Origin: Epiperipatus broadwayi
Lineage: Eukaryota; Onychophora; Udeonychophora; Euonychophora; Peripatidae
Length of the DNA stretch: 64,000 nucleotides
NCBI GenBank assembly: GCA_028023455.1
Contig: JAQFVV010012405.1
Span: 3,287,149-3,351,148, forward strand
Direction: 5' to 3'
A program made the translations under genes and the position numbers. The notes under the pieces were generated by a model, which saw only the letters and a list, made by a program, of their open reading frames with translations, was not told the DNA's origin and did not search any database. Of this stretch, positions 23,991 through 35,385 are shown piece by piece. Each line of letters begins with the position of its first letter. The stretch's first letter is position 1.

Positions 23991-25976
23991 TATATATAAA
24001 CAATGGAAATTTAACATAATATAGTGATATATTAAACAAAGAGAGCTTCATGCCTTAGTATTTAGTACATCTATCTACAATTGACATGTTTAAGTTCAAA
24101 TCTAAGTAAAAGTTGTTTTTTTTTTTTTAATTTATCTACAAACTTAGAATTTTTTATTTTAGGAAGCTGACCCATACTCACTCTATCCAATGTGTGGCTG
24201 ACAAATGATATTGACTTATTTTTAGCTAGAGAGTAAATTAATGAAGATTCTGTTAAGTTTGTTGCAGTTGTAGAATGATGGATTCCAAGATCAATGCTAC
24301 AAGAATCATGACTTAATTTAATCACTTCATTTGCTTGAATTTCATGTGATCTTGCAAAATAACAAAGTGATTATTTACTTATTTCATCTAGGAATGGCAA
24401 GTGTAAACTATTGTCAAGTTGCATTTTACTAGACTTGTAAGGATGCTGGAGAAACCTTTTTTCTCCAGTGGTTGCAAATACAGTGTATAATTGATACAAT
24501 ATGTAGTAATTGTTCATCTTTAATATTAATTTTCATAGTATGATTTTTATAAAGTTCATTTATGTTGTATTCTTTTATTGATTTTTGAAAAAAATATTTT
24601 TTAATTGATTACAACATAGGAATAACATTGTTAGATGGAACTACTAACATTATTAATGTCATTTAATCATTTCCAAAAGGTGCAATTTTTATATTTGTAT
24701 ATGACTCTGTACATCATAAATGTTGATGTCTTAATTTTGTAAATTTTAGATGACATATCTAACAGTCAAAATTGCCTTATTCAGATGGATGTTTTGTTAC
24801 TGATTAACACTAAATGTGATTTATTTTTTACTCAAAAGAAATTAATATTTTATATATTTTAACTACTTTAAGATTTAGAAACCCTTCTCCTCTAATTGTA
24901 TTAAATTTTTGTTGTATGTGATATTAAATAATCAATCGTATGTATCAAGTATGTGTTGTTGTTTTTTTTAAATAATAGGCATTTTAGGGTAAAATGCAGC
25001 CTTTTTAAAAAAACAAAATCTATATATCATTCTAAATATTTTACTTCTCATCTGGAATCAAATTCATTCAACAATTCAGATTACTACCTTCAATTTTCAT
25101 TTTAATTATTTTTTTTCCTTTCTGCTGATTTTTTTTTTGTTGTTACTTGGCAATTAAAAACATTCACATTATAATTAGCTGTATTTCAAATTTTTTGTGG
25201 ATTCAGTTAGAGTTTTCTATTTCATATTAATTTAGATTAAACAAAGATTAAAATTATTGATTAGCAGACTTTTTGAGAAAAAAAAATTATAAAAAGTTAT
25301 TGAAGCATATTTATCTATCTACCACTCATCAACTTTGAGAGGATTTTTAGCATTTCTCTTAGTGAAGGTACATATTTGCCACTCATCAATAATATTTTTT
25401 GAATTTTTTTTTTTAGTGTTATATACATGCAATCAGTCTAATCATATTCTTGTACAATTTCTACATCAGTTTTTAATGATCCAAACTTTATGTTTGGGTA
25501 TTATTACATGTTTGTCTTTATGTTTGGATATTATTGAATGTTTGTCAATTGAATTTTTTTTTTACTGCATTGTTTTTTATTTTCAATATATATAAAAAGA
25601 TAGACCATATTCTATTAAAATAGTAAATATACCCTCATTCCACCATTATTATCTTCAATAACAATTATTTCCGATAGATTTACTTTAAATTAAAAAAAGA
25701 AAATGAAATAATAAGAATAGTATTCTTACCATTGAGAAATTTCAAACATTCTCTAAATTCAATTCCATTACTCACCATCTCATATTTTAATATTTATTTA
25801 ATTATAGAGATATTAATTATATATTTAATAAAACGAAGAAAATTAAAAAAAATAAATAACATATTTTACTCAAACGATTTAATTAGCTGTCATATTTTAA
25901 TACATATATCGAAAGAGGAAATATAAAAATATATATATATTCTTATTCGATATCTGTATTTTTTAGAAGTTATATA
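23991..25976. other. AT-rich intergenic DNA, nothing firm
   Basis: A minus-strand frame at 24,071-24,325 has ordinary amino-acid composition in its middle but no recognisable domain, and ends in poly-lysine from a poly-T tract. The rest is poly-T rich with no credible gene. Confidence 0.5.
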
Positions 25977-25978
25977 CT

Positions 25979-26035
25979 TAATCTTGTAATTAAATATTAG
26001 TATTATGTATTTATTATTATTTAATTACAAGATTA
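25979..26035. repeat. 18-bp perfect inverted repeat at the edge of a Penelope fragment
   Basis: TAATCTTGTAATTAAATA at 25,979-25,996 is exactly inverted at 26,018-26,035 across a 21-bp AT loop. The right arm overlaps the first codon of the Penelope-like fragment, so it may mark the insertion or truncation junction. Confidence 0.6.
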
Positions 26036-26374
26036 CATATATGTGAATGTGGTAGAACATATATTGATAAGACCAGTCGTCCCATTGGAAAGTGCTTGCA
26101 AGAACACAAACTGATGATTAGAAGAGAGAAAACAGATGTGTCTAAGGTAGTAGAACATGTTTGGGCCAATGAACATATGTTCAGTTGGGAAAATACAAAA
26201 ATATTGGATAGAGAAGAAAAGGTACAAAGAAGAAAATTTAAAGAAGCTGCTCACATGAGAATGGCAAAAGATCCAATAGGCCAACCCAGTGTGACTATAC
26301 ATAATGTATGGAAACCACTAATCAACATTGCTCTTAGGAAAAAGTGGAGAAATCAGGAGGAACCTCATAAATAA
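26033..26374 (+). pseudogene. Penelope-like element fragment: GIY-YIG endonuclease C-terminus
   Basis: This frame of about 113 codons encodes the C-terminal GIY-YIG endonuclease of a Penelope-like retroelement, the domain that nicks target DNA for insertion. It opens LHICECGRTYIDKTSRP, where the usual YIG(K/E)T is changed to YIDKT, so the key glycine is lost. It continues with CLQEHK, the conserved EHVWANEHMFSWENTKILDRE and the RRKFKEAAHMR block, then stops at TAA. The reverse transcriptase that should precede it is absent, so the copy is heavily 5'-truncated. There is no in-frame ATG at a sensible position. It is followed by a tRNA-like and hammerhead-like tail (26,407-26,575), which may belong to the same insertion. 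Confidence 0.85.
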
Positions 26375-26406
26375 GTATATGAAATTACTACAGACTGTTG
26401 CCTTTG

Positions 26407-26485
26407 TCAAGATGGCTCAGTTGGTTAGAGTGTTACCTTAAATTTCAAAAATCAAGAATCTAAAGACCCAGGCTTTAATCCCATG
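26407..26485 (+). repeat. tRNA-like sequence (SINE head or decayed tRNA)
   Basis: TGGCTCAGTTGGTTAGAG is a perfect RNA polymerase III A-box/D-arm. About 50 bp on, GGCTTTAATCC is a degenerate B-box. The acceptor stem does not close, so it is not a functional tRNA. It lies 33 bp after the Penelope stop codon. Confidence 0.5.
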
Positions 26486-26516
26486 CTAGTACTGTCAGTG
26501 GTCAGGCCGGCAACAC

Positions 26517-26549
26517 CTGAAGAAGAGGGGAGTCTAATACCTCTTGAAA
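26517..26549 (+). other. Hammerhead-like core after the Penelope fragment
   Basis: CTGAAGA, a 5-bp stem (AGAGG with CCTCT), one T, then GAAA. This has the order of a hammerhead core. Penelope-like elements are known to carry hammerhead ribozymes, so the placement is suggestive. No good cleavage triplet with matching stem I was found, so it is at best degenerate. Confidence 0.3.
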
Positions 26550-26689
26550 CCTTTGGAATATTTAAATAAATTTTAATTTTTCTAAAGACATTCAATACAT
26601 ATATTATTAGATGATGGAAATAGTCCAATATAAAAATACAACTAGAACACCACCATCACAACCCTGCAGAAAAAGACAATACATATATA

Positions 26690-27575
26690 AATAATATTAT
26701 TTTTATAAAGCACAGTCGATATTGAAATAAATGAGAGAGTGCAAATCTCTCAAGTGCTTATGACTAAGTACTTTGGACTGGCTTGGATATATATTGAGAC
26801 AAGTAAAGAAATGAGTGGAACCGCTCTTTTCTTATTAAAATTCTCTGTCCCAGTGCTTAGGATTTGATTGGCTGGTTGTAGTCATAAGCGCTTGAGAGAT
26901 TTGCACTCTCTCATTTATTTCAATATCGACTGCGCTTTATAAAAATAATATTATTTACATATATTGCTGCAAATTTATAACATCGAAAAACTACTGCGTA
27001 GTAAATCGAAAGATTTCACACTGTATGTTTATAACTTGATTTCAGTTAATTAAGTTGATGATATTTAAGATTCACGCTTTCAAATATAAGTACTTTGGAC
27101 TGGCTTGGATATATATTGAGACAAGTAAAGAAAAGAGTGGAACCGCTCTTTTCTTATTAAAATTCTCTGTCCCAGTGCTTAGGATTTGATTGGCTGGTTG
27201 TAGTCATAAGCGCTTGAGAGATTTGCACTATCTCATTTATTTCAATATTGACTGCGCTTTATAAAAATAATATTATTTACATATATTGCTGCAAATTTAT
27301 AACATCGAAAAACTACTGCGTAGTAAATCGAACGATTTCATGCTGTATGTTTATAACTTGATTTCAGTTAATTAAGTGTGATGATATTTAAGATTCACGC
27401 TTTCAAATATAAGTACTTTGGACTGGCTTGGATATATATTGAGACAAGTAAAGAAAAGAGTGGAACTGCTTTTTTCTTATTAAAATTCTCTGTTCCAGTG
27501 CTTAGGATTTGATTGGCTGGTTGTAGTCATAAGCACTTGAGAGATTTGTACTCTCTCATTTATTTCAATACATAT
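26690..27575. repeat. Fold-back element with 322-bp tandem array (about 2.5 units)
   Basis: The unit landmark AAGTACTTTGGACTGGCTTG recurs at 26,766, 27,088 and 27,411 (spacing 322 and 323 bp). The left end (26,690-26,765) is the inverted copy of 26,879-26,955, so the first unit folds into a stem of about 75 bp. Later units lack that left arm. The array ends by 27,575 within the third unit. No coding sequence is seen. Confidence 0.85.
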
Positions 27576-27724
27576 GTAATATATATATTCAAAATTAATA
27601 TATAATTTTTAAGCTAATAACTAGAAAGCATTTTACTTTAATTATATAAGCCAAATGGCAATATTTTTAACTACTTTTATTTAATGAGAAATCTGTTTTT
27701 AATATGGTACTTGAGCACTAAAGC

Positions 27725-27964
27725 TGCAACACAGAGCATGTATTAGACCTTTATGTGCCTGTTCACATTTGTATCAATCCGTTGCTGGTCCTGCTGGTAA
27801 CTTTGTAATCTTGTGATCTGACCAAAATAACGTGTACATGGATCTTTCTTGGGCAAAAAAAAGTGTACATGGATCTTTTTTCAAAAGTCAACAATTACAA
27901 AGTTATTGGGAGGTTGATATGAATGTCAACAGCCACAGTAGGTCTAATACATGCTCCATGTTGC
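27725..27964. mobile_element. 240-bp fold-back (MITE-like) element
   Basis: Inverted arms of about 55 bp: the left begins GCAACACAGAGCATGTATTA and the right ends TAATACATGCTCCATGTTGC, with 23 of the outer 25 bp matching. The interior has a 30-bp-spaced direct repeat (GTGTACATGGATCTTT twice). No clear target duplication is visible. Confidence 0.6.
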
Positions 27965-28007
27965 AGGACTACAAATAAGTGAATAATAATAAAATGCAAT
28001 ATAGTTT

Positions 28008-28990
28008 AAATATACACCAAATGAACAACAAATGATTTTGATTTTTAATTTAAGTAATTTATATAAAAAGACATTAACTAATATTGGGATTTTCATAAAA
28101 CTGCTAATAAACAACTTTTTTTTTTTATTATAAAGAAATTAAAGCAAAAACTACAAAAAAAAAAGACATCATAATTATTACACACACACACACCAAATGA
28201 ACAGTAAATAATTTTGACTTTTAAGTAATTTTGAACAACTTAAAAAAAAAAAGTTTTAAGAATGACACCATTAATCAGAAAAATAATTATTTACATATAC
28301 ACAAAACAAACAGTAAATGATTATGATTTTGAAATAATTTGGATAAAAATACCTTAACTATATTCCTATGACACCTACCATGTAATATACAACAGAAATT
28401 TATGTGTTAAAACCAAACTTTTCTTATTAAATATTACCACAGAAAATGGAGATCTGCAGTAAAAATTTTCACTCCAAAAATGAAACCACTTGTTTTCGAA
28501 GTATACTGGGATTTTCATAAAACTGCTAATAAATGTCTTTTTTTTTTTAAAAAAAGAAATTGAAGCAAAACCTACAAAAAAAAAGACATATTAGTTATTA
28601 CGCATACACCAAATGAACAGTAAATGATTTTGACTTTTAAGTAATTTTGAACAATTTAAAAAAAAAAAAGTTTTAAGAATGACAACATTAATAAAAAAAA
28701 TAGTCATTTAAATATACACAAAACAAACAGTAAATGATTATGATTTTGAAATAATTTGGATAAAAATACATTAACTATATTCCTACGACACTTACCATGT
28801 AATATACAACAGAAATTTACATGTTAAACCAAACTTTTCCTATTAAATATTACCACAGAAAATGGAGATCTGCCGCAAAAAATTTCACTCCAAAAATGAT
28901 ACCACTTGATTGCAAAGTATGCTGGCATTTTCATAAAACTGCTGTCATTTTTTTTATAAAGAAATTAAACCAAAAACATAATGAAAATGA
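28008..28990. repeat. Diverged tandem repeat, about 420-bp unit
   Basis: The landmark GG(G/C)ATTTTCATAAAACTGCT recurs at 28,086, 28,508 and 28,923 (spacing 422 and 415 bp). Each is followed by poly-T and AAAGAAATTAAA(G/C)CAAAA. The accompanying CACCAAATGAACA(G/A) motif recurs too. It is AT-rich and noncoding. Confidence 0.8.
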
Positions 28991-29638
28991 CAAGAATATC
29001 ATAATGGAAAAAATAGCTGTTGTCAGAAATAAATCTGGACAATAATTGAAAAAATGTCCAATTATTTCTTTCAATATAACATCATCTATGATGATATGAC
29101 ATCAACTATGATGTCATTGCCATTGAAAAATGTAGGATTATTTCTGTCAATATTATGTCATCATGACATCAGACATTTATTGTGGGTGGTAAAAGGTCTT
29201 CTATCTCCCCTAAGTTGCAGCTTTAGTACTCAAGTACCTTTAATATTTTTATAGACAATGGAATATGACATTTTTAAAAGTTCATATTAATGAATAGGGA
29301 TTAATTCTCAAGGTGTAGCCAGTTGATTTTTATTTGTCCAATACATAAACACATAATTTAATTGCATAGAAATCATTCCTTGAATTCTGTTTAAATAAGG
29401 CATAACCTTTGATCCATAGGCCGCTTGTAGCCCCATTTCATATGACATAAAATTAAGAAAATTTAAAGTGCTTCTTATATGCCATAGATTAAAACTAATT
29501 TATTATTTTTAATTACCTTTAACAAATATAATTGATATTTGTATGTTTGCATATTTGGGTGATGTTCATGGATAATTATAATCTCAAAATATATAATATT
29601 TCTAATTTGAATACTTGTAAATAATTTTCATTTATATA
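28991..29638. other. Intergenic DNA, nothing firm
   Basis: It holds small CATCATGAT-type palindromes around 29,080-29,170 and otherwise no recognisable feature. Confidence 0.5.
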
Positions 29639-30356
29639 TGTAAATATATTAAATTTAAGCGTAAACAGATAATGTTATAATAACGTGAAAGCTAAATACC
29701 TTCAAACAGATACGCTTTAAAAATGCTTAAGTATCAGCCAATCAGATGGAAAAATGGCATCACATGGGACTCTAAATTCTAAAACACAAGCCAGAACAAT
29801 TAGAAAAAGATGGGACCCATCTTAATCTATGCCTCAATTATATTTAAATAAACCAGACTAAAGCATTTTGAACTAAGAGTGTGAAGCTTAAATACCTTCA
29901 CATCTAATCCACTAAATATTATATATATAAATTAACAATGCGAAATCATCCGATTTACAATGAAGCAATATTTGTTTAGCTTTCACGTTATTATAATATT
30001 ATCTGTTTACGCTTAAATTTAATATATTTACATTAATTAATATCATTTCATTAGATTTTTAAAATATTGCTTCGTTGTAAATCGGATGATTTCGCGTTGT
30101 TAATTTATATATATAATATTTAGTGGATTAAATGTGAAGGTATTTAAGCTTCACATTCTTAGTTCAAAATGCTTTAGTCTGGCTTATTTAAATATAATTG
30201 AGGCATAGATTAAGATGGGTCCCATCTTTTTCTAATAGTTCTGGCTTGTGTTTTAAAATTTAGAGTCCTATGTGATGCCATTTTTCCATCTGATTGGCTG
30301 TCACTTAAGCATTTTTAAAGCGTATCTGTTTGAAGGTGTTTAGCTTTCACGTTATT
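29639..30356. repeat. Nested inverted repeats (fold-back pair, 718 bp)
   Basis: A block of about 294 bp (29,681-29,974) is present in inverted orientation at 30,062-30,356 with only scattered differences. The left flank (29,639-29,690, containing TTAAATTTAAGCGTAAACAG) is separately inverted at 29,977-30,030. The whole region can therefore form two competing large hairpins. Several motifs (AAATCG...GATTTC, TATTTAAG, GATTGGCTG) are shared with the array at 26,690-27,575. Confidence 0.85.
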
Positions 30357-30810
30357 ATTTATATATGATAATTTGCTTCAAGAGATATAGTTTTTGACAT
30401 TCTATTGTAATTTATAATACATATGTATTTTTGAATATATATATATATTGAAGCAGAAAATATATTGCACATATTTTTGCTTCACTGTCTGGTGATTCAA
30501 AACCTTGAATCAGAGGTTTAAACTCATCTATATATGTGTTAAATCACTAGGGAGTGAAAAGGACGCACATACAAGTTTTAAAACCCTCCAGTATTATTTT
30601 TGTTATAGTTATAAACTAATCATTATTAGTATAAAAGAATATTTAATAATTTTAAGCTTGAAATATTTAAATTTCCATGCCCATTTAATAGTAATGTATG
30701 TGCGTGCGATATTATTTGAAATATGTTTTCCATAATTAAATATGTATATTTATTTTATAGTTATGTATATTTTATTTTAGTTCATGTATTTTATTTTCTG
30801 ATGCAATACT
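30357..30810. other. AT-rich DNA upstream of a promoter-like region
   Basis: It contains a TA run near 30,438-30,450 and a small imperfect hairpin near 30,490-30,520. No coding sequence is recognised. Confidence 0.5.
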
Positions 30811-30813
30811 AAA

Positions 30814-30826
30814 GAAAGTTCTAGAG
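30814..30826 (+). promoter_or_regulatory. Heat-shock element, distal
   Basis: GAAAGTTCTAGAG fits alternating GAA/TTC pentamers (GAAnnTTCnnGA). A further GAATATTC two-unit site lies at 30,868-30,875. Confidence 0.4.
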
Positions 30827-31082
30827 AGTAATTAAAATAACTCGGAAACGTAAATTTATAAATAAAAGAATATTCTAAGATTTGTTTTAAAAAAGTAATT
30901 ATTAAGTTAAAATCCCTTAGCAAACTAAATGTTAATGGAAATTATATCTTTTGAATCTATTTCCATTTTAGAAATAGATTCAAACAATACTCTCTGGAAC
31001 TTGTTGCGTCATCATTAAAATTAGACAATAGGTGTATTTCAGCCACGTAATGGACATCCGGGCCATCTCAACCGGAAACAGA

Positions 31083-31102
31083 GAACATTCTAGAAGGTTT
31101 TC
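31083..31102 (+). promoter_or_regulatory. Heat-shock element, proximal (four-unit)
   Basis: GAACATTCTAGAAGGTTTTC gives GAA-TTC-GAA-TTT at exact 5-bp spacing, close to an ideal heat-shock factor site. It ends 5 bp before a TATA box. This close HSE-TATA spacing is typical of heat-shock gene promoters. Confidence 0.6.
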
Positions 31103-31107
31103 ACGAG

Positions 31108-31116
31108 TATAAATAG
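31108..31116 (+). promoter_or_regulatory. TATA box (TATAAATAG)
   Basis: A consensus TATA element directly after the heat-shock element. Start of transcription would be expected near 31,135-31,142. The surrounding 300 bp is clearly richer in G, C and CpG than the rest of the window. Confidence 0.55.
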
Positions 31117-31137
31117 AGCCGAAATTTTAGGCTAAGG

Positions 31138-31435
31138 GGCTTGATATGCCATCTTTATAATCTTGCAGAATGGACCCATGTCCGTTTAATTTTTGAAATA
31201 TGACTCCAGAGTAGAGGGACTAAATTTGCTTCCCCATCCTTCTCCAAAATCGTTTCCACTCTGCTATGTTAACCTGCCATCTCATCTTATGGACTGCTTA
31301 ATTTAAATGCTATCATAATTACCTCAAGATGCCAACCATTATTTGTCAGAACTTTGCCTTGCTTAACCGTGTTCTCTTCATTTATAATTCTACACATTCA
31401 AATCCAGACGTACGTGAAGACATCAAGATTTGGAA
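31138..31435 (+). other. Possible first exon of a stress-induced transcript
   Basis: The stretch runs from the predicted start downstream of the TATA box to a good splice-donor match (TTTGGAAG|GTAAAT at 31,435/31,436). Several early ATGs open very short frames (for example ATGGACCCATG...TGA). The last, near 31,328, opens a 55-codon frame that crosses the donor (MPTIICQNFALL...) with no domain I recognise. Such an arrangement fits a noncoding or leader exon better than a normal coding exon. Boundaries are inferred from motifs only. Confidence 0.3.
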
Positions 31436-34400
31436 GGTAAATTACAAGCTTGCCGCTAATATGAACTCTTTAAAACTTTCATTCTCAAAAATCTAACTTA
31501 TTTGTAACATTTTTTTTTTATCAAAATAATGTAATATTAATTGTAGACGTTCTGGAATGTAGTGATTTTCTCTCTCTGTTCTAAAAGATAATGCACGAAT
31601 CTAAAATTTTATCTATGTATTTCTCTATGGGTTTCACCTTTTCTTGTTTCTAATATTTTAAATGTGGCACGCTTTTATTTTATTTTATAAACTTTATGTT
31701 ATTTAATTTGATATGCTAACAGTTCAATCCAGCAAACCGATACTAAATTTTGTTAATAACTATCCTTGAAATTATGGGATATCTAATCTTAAACGTAAGC
31801 TTTCTTACGTAATTAAAGGTTTGCTTGATTAAAAATATTTTGAATTACCCTATTTGCTTAGTGGCAGCTTATTCACTGCTACATTTATATGTTTCGTTAA
31901 TGCCATATTGGATGCTATTGATTTTATTTTCAAATTATAGTATAAAGTAAATTTATTGACCTACCTTTATTATGTGTTTTCTTATATTTTTAATCATTTG
32001 ATTATCACGCCATTTTGACCTGATGGTCTTTTATAAAAGTAATTGCTGGTTGGCATATTAATATTTATTTAATGAAGGGAACAATAATCCTTCCTTTTTA
32101 TATGTGACATTCTAATGAATCTTAAAGATCATTTACATACACTTCGAGAGGGATTAATTTATGTCATTTCATTACGCTAGATCCTATTAAATTATAAGGG
32201 CTTTAATTCATATATCAGTGTGATTAAGAACCTGATTTAGTTATTTAGCGTTGCTGTACTTACATAACGTTATGAAATTTCCTTCTTTTGCTTTATCAAA
32301 CATCAAACCCGGATAAACGGGATTCCTTCTCATGGCGTATTGGAGTTTGGAAGTACCGACTCTTGGATATCGTCAAAGGTGGCCGGTAAGCTCTGCATAG
32401 GATAATACTGGAAAACAGGCTATGGAATTCTTACACGTTACCACCTCTTCTTTAAAATGCTGACCTGTCCCGCGTACCAGGCACATTTTACATTTTCATA
32501 TATTGATGAAGCGTTCATCCTAAAATGGATTCCATCATTTCTAACGTTATTACTTCAGTCAGCACCATGATTCTCATTAATATTTTTATATTTGCCCATT
32601 CTAAATCTGTAAGACGTAATGCCATGATTTCTGAATCTATCTCATGTTTTCGTTTCTATTAAAAGTTAGTTAATGTCATTTTAAAGCTTGTTTAAGCTAC
32701 CCGCCCTCTCATTACGAAAGTGTGAGTGCGCCAACGAGTAATGTTAAGTAAATCTTTTCTAATAAGTAAAAAGAGAATCAAAGAAATCTAGATAACTATG
32801 CTGTTTAAACATATTAAACTCCAATTATTATTGAAGTAAATGATTCAGATTCATAAATATTTTTGTATGTAGTTCAAATGAACTTTGATAAAATGATGTA
32901 TATCAAATTCCATCTATCTATTTAAGGTTAATGAATTCTCATAAAAATAATCATAGCATTCGTGTTATATAATATGGTAACATGTATCTCTCCTGTTAGC
33001 ATATTAAGCCGCATCTACCTTGTTTGAAGTGTAATATACAATTGCAGATTTGTGCATCATTTAATTTGTAACTTATATTCTTTTATTATGTAACTCCTTT
33101 AACGCGCAAATCAGCCTTAACAAAGTGAAATCCATAATTATATTAGTGTGGACTATATATATAAATAGGTTCACAATTTTGTTAAATTCCAATATGTTTG
33201 TTCATTATTTAATTAAGATTAATAAATTATTAACTATATAATTATTATTAAACCTGCTTTGCCTCATTATTTATGCATACACATCGTTAATTAAGTTGCA
33301 TTATATATAGCTAACTTTCATTGACCTAGGCCAATCCCTAGCTTTATTAATAAACACTATAAAGGATATAAGTCTAATACTTTTGCTATTTCACTATATT
33401 TGGGGGTTGGAGTTCGAAGCCTAGTAATATTGTAATTCCCTGTAAATCTCTTGTTTCTCCACTGTTGCTGTTGCTTCGGGACGGGTATGAATAAAATTTC
33501 CTTTGTTATCATCAGAAATGTTGTTCGTAATGTTATAGATCTGGAAAATAGGCAAGAGGGCAGAGTTCATGATTGTTCCTGACTTATGTATCTTGCACAT
33601 GATTGGATTCGAGGTACTTTTGCCTAGATGCTAGCTTTTGTTAGACGAACAGACAATTCTGACTGGTACAATATATATATATATATATATTTGAAATAAT
33701 AAATTTAACGGTTTACAAACTATTATAAACAATCCTTAAATCCACAGAAGTATTTTCGGTTAATTCCTTAAACTTGCCTCAACTGCCATTAACCATTAAA
33801 TTTATTATTTCAATTATAATTACAATTTTGTTTTAATTAACGGACATTTTATTTATATTACATATATATATATAATTAATTAATTATTTCTGTCTTGAGT
33901 AGAATCATATATTTATAATTTAATTAATAAATATCATTGGGTTAATATATAGGGAGGGGAGATGGATTGATTTTATCTCCAAGGTTACGTGATGATATCT
34001 TTCTTCTTAGATAAAATATATAATTGTAAGAATAATTGATTTTTTTTTGTGTATTGTCATAGATGGCTAACTATTTATTCATTTTCTTGCTTGTGAATAA
34101 TTTGATTAATAAAGTTCATTAACAAATATTATTATTGATAATGATAGTAACTGTAGTATGTGTGTCCAAGTAAAAAAGTGACACTAGTTCACTCTTCAAG
34201 TTCGCTGCAATATCATCTCTGAATAACATATATTGCATAGTAATATACTTTAGCTATTAGCCACAGAAGCTGCATGAATGTCTGGATTATGAAATCTGAT
34301 TTAAAATGTAATAAGTTTAATATAGCTGCAAATCATTTTCAGTGCTCCATGCCATCACAGAATCTTTTAAATTACTTGAAAACATTTATGTGTCTTAGAA

Positions 34401-34620
34401 TATTTTCACTGACATACACTATTTGAGTAATTTAAAATGTTTGAGTAACAGTTTTGCCCAATTTAAAACAAAATTTAATGTTAAAATATTGTTTCATCAT
34501 GAGTTAAGATAGAAAACACACTATTACATTAGCAGGTGCTTCTGTCACTCTGAATGCTACTTGTCAGTGAGTTTGCTGATGCCATTGCTGTTCCATATAA
34601 TGATGAATTCAAATGTATAT
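31436..34620. other. Lower-AT intergenic or intronic DNA, no gene proven
   Basis: CpG-containing unique-looking sequence extends to about 32,760. Around 32,285-32,393 a short open frame (NPDKRDSFSWRIGVWKYRLL) ends at a strong donor match (GGCCG|GTAAGC), which could be an internal exon of the unit starting at 31,138. From 33,000 on the sequence becomes AT-rich again, with a TA run at 33,668-33,691. Confidence 0.35.
33806..33853 (+). repeat. Left member of a distant inverted pair
   Basis: About 45 bp around ACAATTTTGTTTTAATTAAC and CGGACATTTTATTTATA is repeated in inverted orientation at 36,837-36,885 with few differences. It could be the terminal repeat of a 3-kb element or an independent short repeat. 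Confidence 0.45.
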
Positions 34621-34639
34621 TTGAAAACAAAGTTTTTTT

Positions 34640-35385
34640 AAAAAATATTGTATTAGATAATTTTCAATATTGTTTAAAGTAATTTATAAAGTGCTGTGGA
34701 AAAGTTAGCTTTTTTAAAATTATCATAAGCCAACATTTTTTAAAAGATAATGTGAGGCTATCATTTACACTTATTTCTCTCTTATTAATTTATTATTTAA
34801 ATTGAATCCATCTTTTTATTAGCAGATATCCATTAGTGTTTTAGTTAATTGATTGATTCCTAGTACTAAATTCTATCTTTATTTTAAGAAATCTCCCTAC
34901 CAAATTTGAAACCATTTTTTTTCTTTTAAAATCAAGTAAATACCTTTTGCATATTTGTATACATATATAAATCATAATAAAAATATATTTTAAGGATTCT
35001 TCAAATATCATATTGGATAATTTTTAATATTGTTAATGAAATTTATAAAGCACTTAATAAAAGATTGTTAATTGTATTATGCACTCTTCTGTTATTTTTA
35101 AAAATAAGTAATTTAAAGTATTGGATAATTTTTAATTTTGTTTAAAGTAATTTATAAAGCACTGTAGAATTATTTTAAGTTCACTTTTTGTAAAGGATAA
35201 ATAATGAAAGGCTACCACTCACATTTTTTATAGATTTATTGCTTAAATTGAGCTTATATTTTTATTAGCATATATCTAATAGCATTTTTGTTAATAAATA
35301 GAGACTTATTTTGTTTTTATTTTTAAAAAATCTGCATAACAAATTTGAAATGATTTTTTCTCTTTTAAAGTCAGAAAGTAGGTTG
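34640..35385. repeat. Diverged tandem duplication
   Basis: 34,640-34,945 and 35,112-35,374 align along their length (GATAATTTT(C/T)AAT..TTGTTTAAAGTAATTTATAAAG, then TATTAGCA(G/T)ATATC and AAATTTGAAA). A third partial copy of the first 50 bp lies at 35,005-35,060. Unit spacing is about 470 bp. Confidence 0.6.

Noticed and set aside
24071-24325. Minus-strand 84-residue frame with non-trivial composition
   Set aside because: No recognisable domain, a poly-lysine end from a poly-T tract and no supporting context. Kept only as a remark on the intergenic stretch.
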